A stretch of 16,949 nt of DNA. Source: DATKLX01 sp035542155 (lineage in GTDB: Bacteria > Chloroflexota > Anaerolineae > Anaerolineales > Anaerolineaceae). Under the pieces are notes generated by a model that was not told the origin of the DNA, searched no databases, and worked only from the letters and a program-made list of their open reading frames with translations. Position 1 is the stretch's first letter. The number at the start of each line of letters is the position of its first letter. Location of the stretch: the NCBI GenBank assembly GCA_035542155.1, contig DATKLX010000085.1:1-16949 (forward strand), read 5' to 3'. A program made the position numbers and the translations under genes. Below are positions 14,512 to 16,949 of the stretch, one piece after another.

Positions 14512-14535
14512 AGAACCCTTTTGGTTAAATGCAAT

Positions 14536-14561
14536 CCGGCCAGCGAAAGATCACCGGCCGG
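14536..14561 (-). promoter_or_regulatory. GC hairpin in the RIO kinase 5' leader
   Basis: CCGGCC (14536-14541) pairs with GGCCGG (14556-14561) around a 14-nt loop. In minus-strand RNA it lies after the terminator and about 20 nt before the RIO ribosome-binding region. It could influence RIO translation. On the plus strand it is followed by TTTT, but no plus gene ends there. Confidence 0.4.
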
Positions 14562-14579
14562 TTTTGAATCCAGAGAAGG

Positions 14580-14618
14580 AAACAAAACGGCCGCGGGCAG
14601 TTTTCATACCCGCGGCCG
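14580..14618 (-). terminator. Intrinsic terminator upstream of the RIO kinase gene
   Basis: In minus-strand RNA a perfect 10-bp GC stem (plus 14609-14618 with 14588-14597, CGGCCGCGGG and its complement) has an 11-nt loop and is followed at once by UUUUGUUU (plus 14580-14587). This is a textbook terminator. It lies about 70 nt before the RIO start. It may end the serine hydrolase transcript, the short transcript from 14808-14837, or both, while letting some polymerase pass into RIO-MFS. Confidence 0.8.
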
Positions 14619-14636
14619 CTCTCTGCGCGAAAAGGG

Positions 14637-14657
14637 GAAGCTTAGGGTCTAAGCTCC
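14637..14657 (-). promoter_or_regulatory. Leader hairpin before the RIO-upstream terminator
   Basis: A stem of nine pairs (14637-14645 with 14649-14657) and a 3-nt loop. One position is a G-U wobble in minus-strand RNA but an A-C mismatch in plus-strand RNA, so the structure favours the minus transcript. It lies between the small ORF and the terminator, where a pause or competing structure would be placed. Confidence 0.45.
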
Positions 14658-14698
14658 TCGCCTGTGTGATTGAGGAAGGGAATCAGCTCAGAGGCGCG

Positions 14699-14758
14699 CT
14701 AGCAAGGGAAAACTGCACCTACAATTTGGGAAACGATTCTTATGATGCTCTTTTGCAT
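14699..14758 (-). CDS. 19-residue small ORF, candidate leader peptide
   Basis: ATG 14758 to TAG 14699 encodes MQKSIIRIVSQIVGAVFPC, a hydrophobic, weakly basic peptide. A perfect AGGAGG (plus 14765-14770, complement) lies 6 nt upstream, better than that of most full-size genes in this window. A promoter places the ORF about 43 nt into its transcript. It could be a leader peptide for ribosome-mediated attenuation of RIO-MFS, or a small membrane-active protein with its own short mRNA. No codon run for a single amino acid is present, which argues against amino-acid-type attenuation. Too short for homology. Confidence 0.5.
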   Translation of the reverse strand: MQKSIIRIVSQIVGAVFPC

Positions 14759-14807
14759 AGCGAGCCTCCTTCTTACAGATCCATTAAAGTTTAAGTACAA
14801 CGGTAGC

Positions 14808-14837
14808 AGTGTACCATGTCCAAAAGGGACATGTCAA
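14808..14837 (-). promoter_or_regulatory. Promoter with internal palindrome driving the small ORF/RIO leader
   Basis: On the minus strand: a perfect TTGACA (plus 14832-14837), an 18-nt spacer, then TACACT (14808-14813) preceded by TGG, an extended -10. The spacer holds the inverted repeat CATGTCC-CUUUU-GGACATG (plus 14815-14821 with 14827-14833), placed as an operator would be. The -35 box lies only 6 nt past the stop of the serine hydrolase gene. Predicted transcription start is near 14801. Confidence 0.6.
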
Positions 14838-14843
14838 GAAGCT

Positions 14844-16061
14844 CTACGTTGCTTGGTTATCAAAAGCTCGAATCGACCGATAGATCGCATCCCGTATCGG
14901 GCGCAGGCGGGGATCGTTGCCGAAGTTGTAGTTCATCTTGTTCATGTTGTAGCCAAAGCCGATCTGGTCGACCGGGTCAGCGAAACCGAGCGAGCCACCC
15001 ATCCCAGGCCAGCCAAAGCCGGCGGGGTTGGGGCAGAACGAGCTGGCGTTGAACGGCTTGCCCAGCCCCAGGGAAAACTGCAAGGGGATGCCCATGACCA
15101 GGTCCAGCGACCCGCCGGTGGGGATGCGCGCCGGCGCTTTGAGCTCGGCCAGGGTCTCAGGGCGAAGGCCCAGCTCCGCCCCGCCGGCGGCGAAGGCGCC
15201 GTAGATGCGCGCGATGCCGTCGGCAGTGCCGATGCCGCTGGTGGCTGGCATCTCCAGGTTGCGGAACTGCAGGTGAGTGAAATCCGCGGTAAGCGCGGAA
15301 GTCGGGTTGGAGAAAGCCCGCCCCAGGTAGCTGCGCTTGTTCATCATATTCATCCCAAAGGGGATCATCTTGAGATTGGTGAACATCGTCCAGACGGGCG
15401 CAAAATACTGTTTGGCAATCCGATCGAGGGGGATCTCCGGGGGGAGGCCGATGTAAAACTCGGCGCCCAGCGGCCGGGCGATCGCCTCCTGGAAGAAGCG
15501 CCCCAGGCTGCGGCCTTCGGGGTCGACGCGGCGGAAGAGCTCGTTCTCATAAAAGCCGAGGGTGAAGGCGTGATAGCCGTTGCGGGTCCCCGGCTCCCAG
15601 GCCGGCTTCTGGCGGGCGAGAATAGCCGCCAGCGCGTCCAGGTCGTGCAGGACGGCGTAATCCAGGCGTGGGTAGTCGACGGTGATCAACCCGGCCTGAT
15701 GCGAGAGCAACTGGCGGACGGTGACGCGCTCCTTGCCGTTCTGGGCAAACTCGGGCCAGTACTCGCAGACCCGCCGGTCGTAGTCGAGCCAGCCGCGAGA
15801 ATGGGCCAGCGCCAGGGCCAGCGCGGAGAGACCCTTGGTAGTGGAAAAGACCAGCGCCAGGGTGTCCTCCTGCCAGGGAGCATTCTTTTCGCGGTCACGC
15901 AGGCCGCCCCACAGGTGTACGACCCGCTTCCCGCGGTGATAGACCGCCAGCGCCGAGCCGATTTCCGCGCCGATGGAATAATTGTGGGCGTACGCTTCGC
16001 GCACGGCCTCGAAACCCGGCGCAACCTCGCCGTGGATAAGCTCACTGGATATCTTTGACAT
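14844..16061 (-). CDS. Beta-lactamase-fold serine hydrolase (class C/EstB type)
   Basis: 405 residues from ATG 16061, with AAGGAG 7 nt upstream; an ATG two codons earlier sits too close to that site. The catalytic S-x-x-K is S73-T-T-K76 (VFSTTKGL). LLSHQAGL and a tyrosine motif with Y163 (NGYHAF, in place of YxN) follow. GWPGMGGSLGFADP near the C-terminus occupies the place of the KTG box. These fit the PF00144 group of esterases, peptidases and transesterases such as EstB/LovD. They do not indicate antibiotic resistance: the class C YxN and KTG boxes are absent. There is no signal peptide, so it is cytoplasmic. Its start overlaps the end of the upstream alpha/beta hydrolase gene by 20 nt, so they are an operon of two hydrolases. 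Confidence 0.88.
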   Translation of the reverse strand: MSKISSELIHGEVAPGFEAVREAYAHNYSIGAEIGSALAVYHRGKRVVHLWGGLRDREKNAPWQEDTLALVFSTTKGLSALALALAHSRGWLDYDRRVCEYWPEFAQNGKERVTVRQLLSHQAGLITVDYPRLDYAVLHDLDALAAILARQKPAWEPGTRNGYHAFTLGFYENELFRRVDPEGRSLGRFFQEAIARPLGAEFYIGLPPEIPLDRIAKQYFAPVWTMFTNLKMIPFGMNMMNKRSYLGRAFSNPTSALTADFTHLQFRNLEMPATSGIGTADGIARIYGAFAAGGAELGLRPETLAELKAPARIPTGGSLDLVMGIPLQFSLGLGKPFNASSFCPNPAGFGWPGMGGSLGFADPVDQIGFGYNMNKMNYNFGNDPRLRPIRDAIYRSIRAFDNQAT

Positions 16062-16949
16062 AATCATGCTCCTTGTACTTTTTCAAAAACGCCAGAATGC
16101 GCTGATTCACCCTGCTGGCCTGAAAATAGGTCATATCATGGCTTGCATCTGGAATTAAGTCTGCTTCGAGATGAGGGATCAACCTGCACGCACGCTCCAG
16201 TGATGCGACCGGATCGTAGATCACTTCTTGTTTTCCGATCAAGAGCAGGGCCGGTGCTTGCAAACTACGCAATTGATCGTCTGGAAAGACATCCGGGTTG
16301 GCCTCCCCCTGGCAACGAAAATATTTGAAACCCAGATACATCTGTTCCACTTTGCGGTCGAAGAAAGCTCGCTGCTCCGGGCTATTTAAGTTTCCCGGAA
16401 GGGTCTCCCAGAGCTTGAACCGCTGCACCGCAAAACGGGATGGGAAAAAGAACATCAACGCTCCTCGAAGCATATGTTGAGTGTTCAGCGGTAGAAAAGA
16501 GGCAGCCGGTGAGAGCAGCACGATCTTGTCGACCCTCTGCGGTACATGGATCGCGAAATGGAGGGTAAACCATCCCCCGTAGGATTGCCCCACCAGCGTG
16601 GGCCGATCCACGTGGAGAGCATCCAGAAGCTCGATGAACCACGGGATCAGATCATCCCGTTTTTGAAAAGAGGCGTTCGGGATGCTTTTGCTCGGCTGGC
16701 CCATCACATCCACGGCATACACCCGGTAATCACGGCTGAGATCGGCTACGTTTGCCGACCACATGGTCAGGCTGGCGCGCCCCCCATGCAGCAGGATCAG
16801 GGTTGGAGCATCTTTTGGTCCATTGGCAACGATGTGCGTGCTGCCATAAGAACCCGGGATATCAAACTCTTCGTAAGGGGTAGGCCAGAACTGCATCATG
16901 GCATCGTAACTGGCCAGATAGAGCGCTGCGCCTTGTGCGGACTTAAACG
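16042..16949 (-). CDS. Alpha/beta hydrolase, 5' end beyond the window
   Basis: At least 302 residues. A methionine at 16899 could start a 285-residue protein, but the frame stays open to the window edge. The extra residues (FKSAQGAALYLASYDAMMQF) look like the normal N-terminus of this family, which I recall as '..K..EG...yla.YD....lWPvPYEElDvPtrfGsTHvi..GP..AP.LvLLHG'. The real start is thus probably upstream. The oxyanion strand is LILLHGG and the nucleophile is the Ser in GQSYGG (codon 16582-16584, S106 counting from 16899). The acid is E225 or D229 and the base H254 (DASHDMTYF). A cap of about 80 residues (130-210) contains FFFPSRF. Cytoplasmic, substrate unknown. Overlaps the serine hydrolase gene by 20 nt. 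Confidence 0.85.
   Translation of the reverse strand, partial: FKSAQGAALYLASYDAMMQFWPTPYEEFDIPGSYGSTHIVANGPKDAPTLILLHGGRASLTMWSANVADLSRDYRVYAVDVMGQPSKSIPNASFQKRDDLIPWFIELLDALHVDRPTLVGQSYGGWFTLHFAIHVPQRVDKIVLLSPAASFLPLNTQHMLRGALMFFFPSRFAVQRFKLWETLPGNLNSPEQRAFFDRKVEQMYLGFKYFRCQGEANPDVFPDDQLRSLQAPALLLIGKQEVIYDPVASLERACRLIPHLEADLIPDASHDMTYFQASRVNQRILAFLKKYKEHDYVKDIQ

Larger units (their letters stand above)
14512..14843 (-). other. Structured leader between the serine hydrolase and RIO kinase genes
   Basis: These 332 nt hold no gene of ordinary size. On the minus strand they contain, in order of transcription: a promoter (14808-14837) with an internal palindrome, a 19-codon ORF (14699-14758), a hairpin (14637-14657), an intrinsic terminator (14580-14618), a second GC hairpin (14536-14561), and the RIO ribosome site. 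Each part is listed separately. The order is what one expects of an attenuated leader, or of a short independent transcript followed by read-through into RIO-MFS. Confidence 0.6.

Noticed and set aside
14580..14843. A known riboswitch or T-box in the RIO leader
   Set aside because: No conserved riboswitch core or T-box specifier/anti-acceptor sequence was recognised; only hairpins, a small ORF and a terminator are visible.
14742..16058. A 438-codon open frame on the plus strand
   Set aside because: It is antisense to the serine hydrolase, whose catalytic motifs are clear. The plus frame gives a low-complexity, domain-free product typical of GC-rich antisense frames.
14844..16061. Serine hydrolase as an antibiotic-resistance beta-lactamase
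   Set aside because: SxxK is present, but the YxN and KTG boxes of class C enzymes are not and there is no export signal, so an esterase/peptidase-like role is more likely.
1..16949. CRISPR array, tRNA, rRNA, IS element or phage genes
   Set aside because: No regularly spaced direct repeats, clover-leaf genes, transposase or phage structural proteins were found on either strand by eye.

Overview
The window is GC-rich, gene-dense bacterial DNA. No rRNA, tRNA or CRISPR array is visible. The gene set suggests a Chloroflexota bacterium, perhaps Anaerolineae-like. The hints are an AglFG-type alpha-glucoside importer beside an amylosucrase, a small conserved 'KNKRGDTFYLHSK' protein, a bacterial RIO-type kinase, and dispersed intergenic repeats of the ATTGCGAG...GAAGCAATC and CCTTTGTGTTCTTCGTGG kinds. 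This assignment is inference from recalled families; no marker gene proves it.

Layout. (1) Positions 1-4735, plus strand: a sugar module. It holds the last codons of a solute-binding protein, a perfect intercistronic hairpin, two overlapping permease genes, and a cytoplasmic amylosucrase. A 26-codon relic of a second, different permease tail follows, then an intrinsic terminator. No ABC ATPase is encoded here. The likely job is import of sucrose or a related alpha-glucoside and transfer of its glucosyl units to an alpha-1,4-glucan. (2) 4803-9277, minus strand: a short-chain dehydrogenase with a near-consensus promoter, an OmpR-type response regulator, a histidine kinase that overlaps it by 4 nt, a beta-propeller lipoprotein and a DinB-like protein. 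These could form one transcription unit. (3) 9223-9747: a gene-free stretch filled with palindromic and dispersed repeats. (4) 9748-11715, minus: a LiaF/DUF5668-like membrane protein followed by a dienelactone-hydrolase-like enzyme with a Cys nucleophile. (5) 11884-12236, plus: an 81-residue protein of unknown function with its own strong promoter. (6) 12264-16949, minus: an alpha/beta hydrolase that continues beyond the window edge overlaps a beta-lactamase-fold serine hydrolase. Next comes a 332-nt non-coding stretch, then a RIO-type kinase overlapping an MFS exporter.

The most interesting part is the 14512-14843 leader upstream of the RIO kinase-MFS pair. On the minus strand it carries, in order, a promoter with a palindrome between its boxes, a 19-codon ORF with a perfect Shine-Dalgarno sequence, a hairpin, a classic GC-stem plus U-run terminator, and a further hairpin before the kinase start. 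This is the architecture expected of leader-peptide attenuation, or of a separate small-protein/sRNA transcript. The second notable item is the orphan permease tail at 4610-4687, which records a past rearrangement of the sugar operon.
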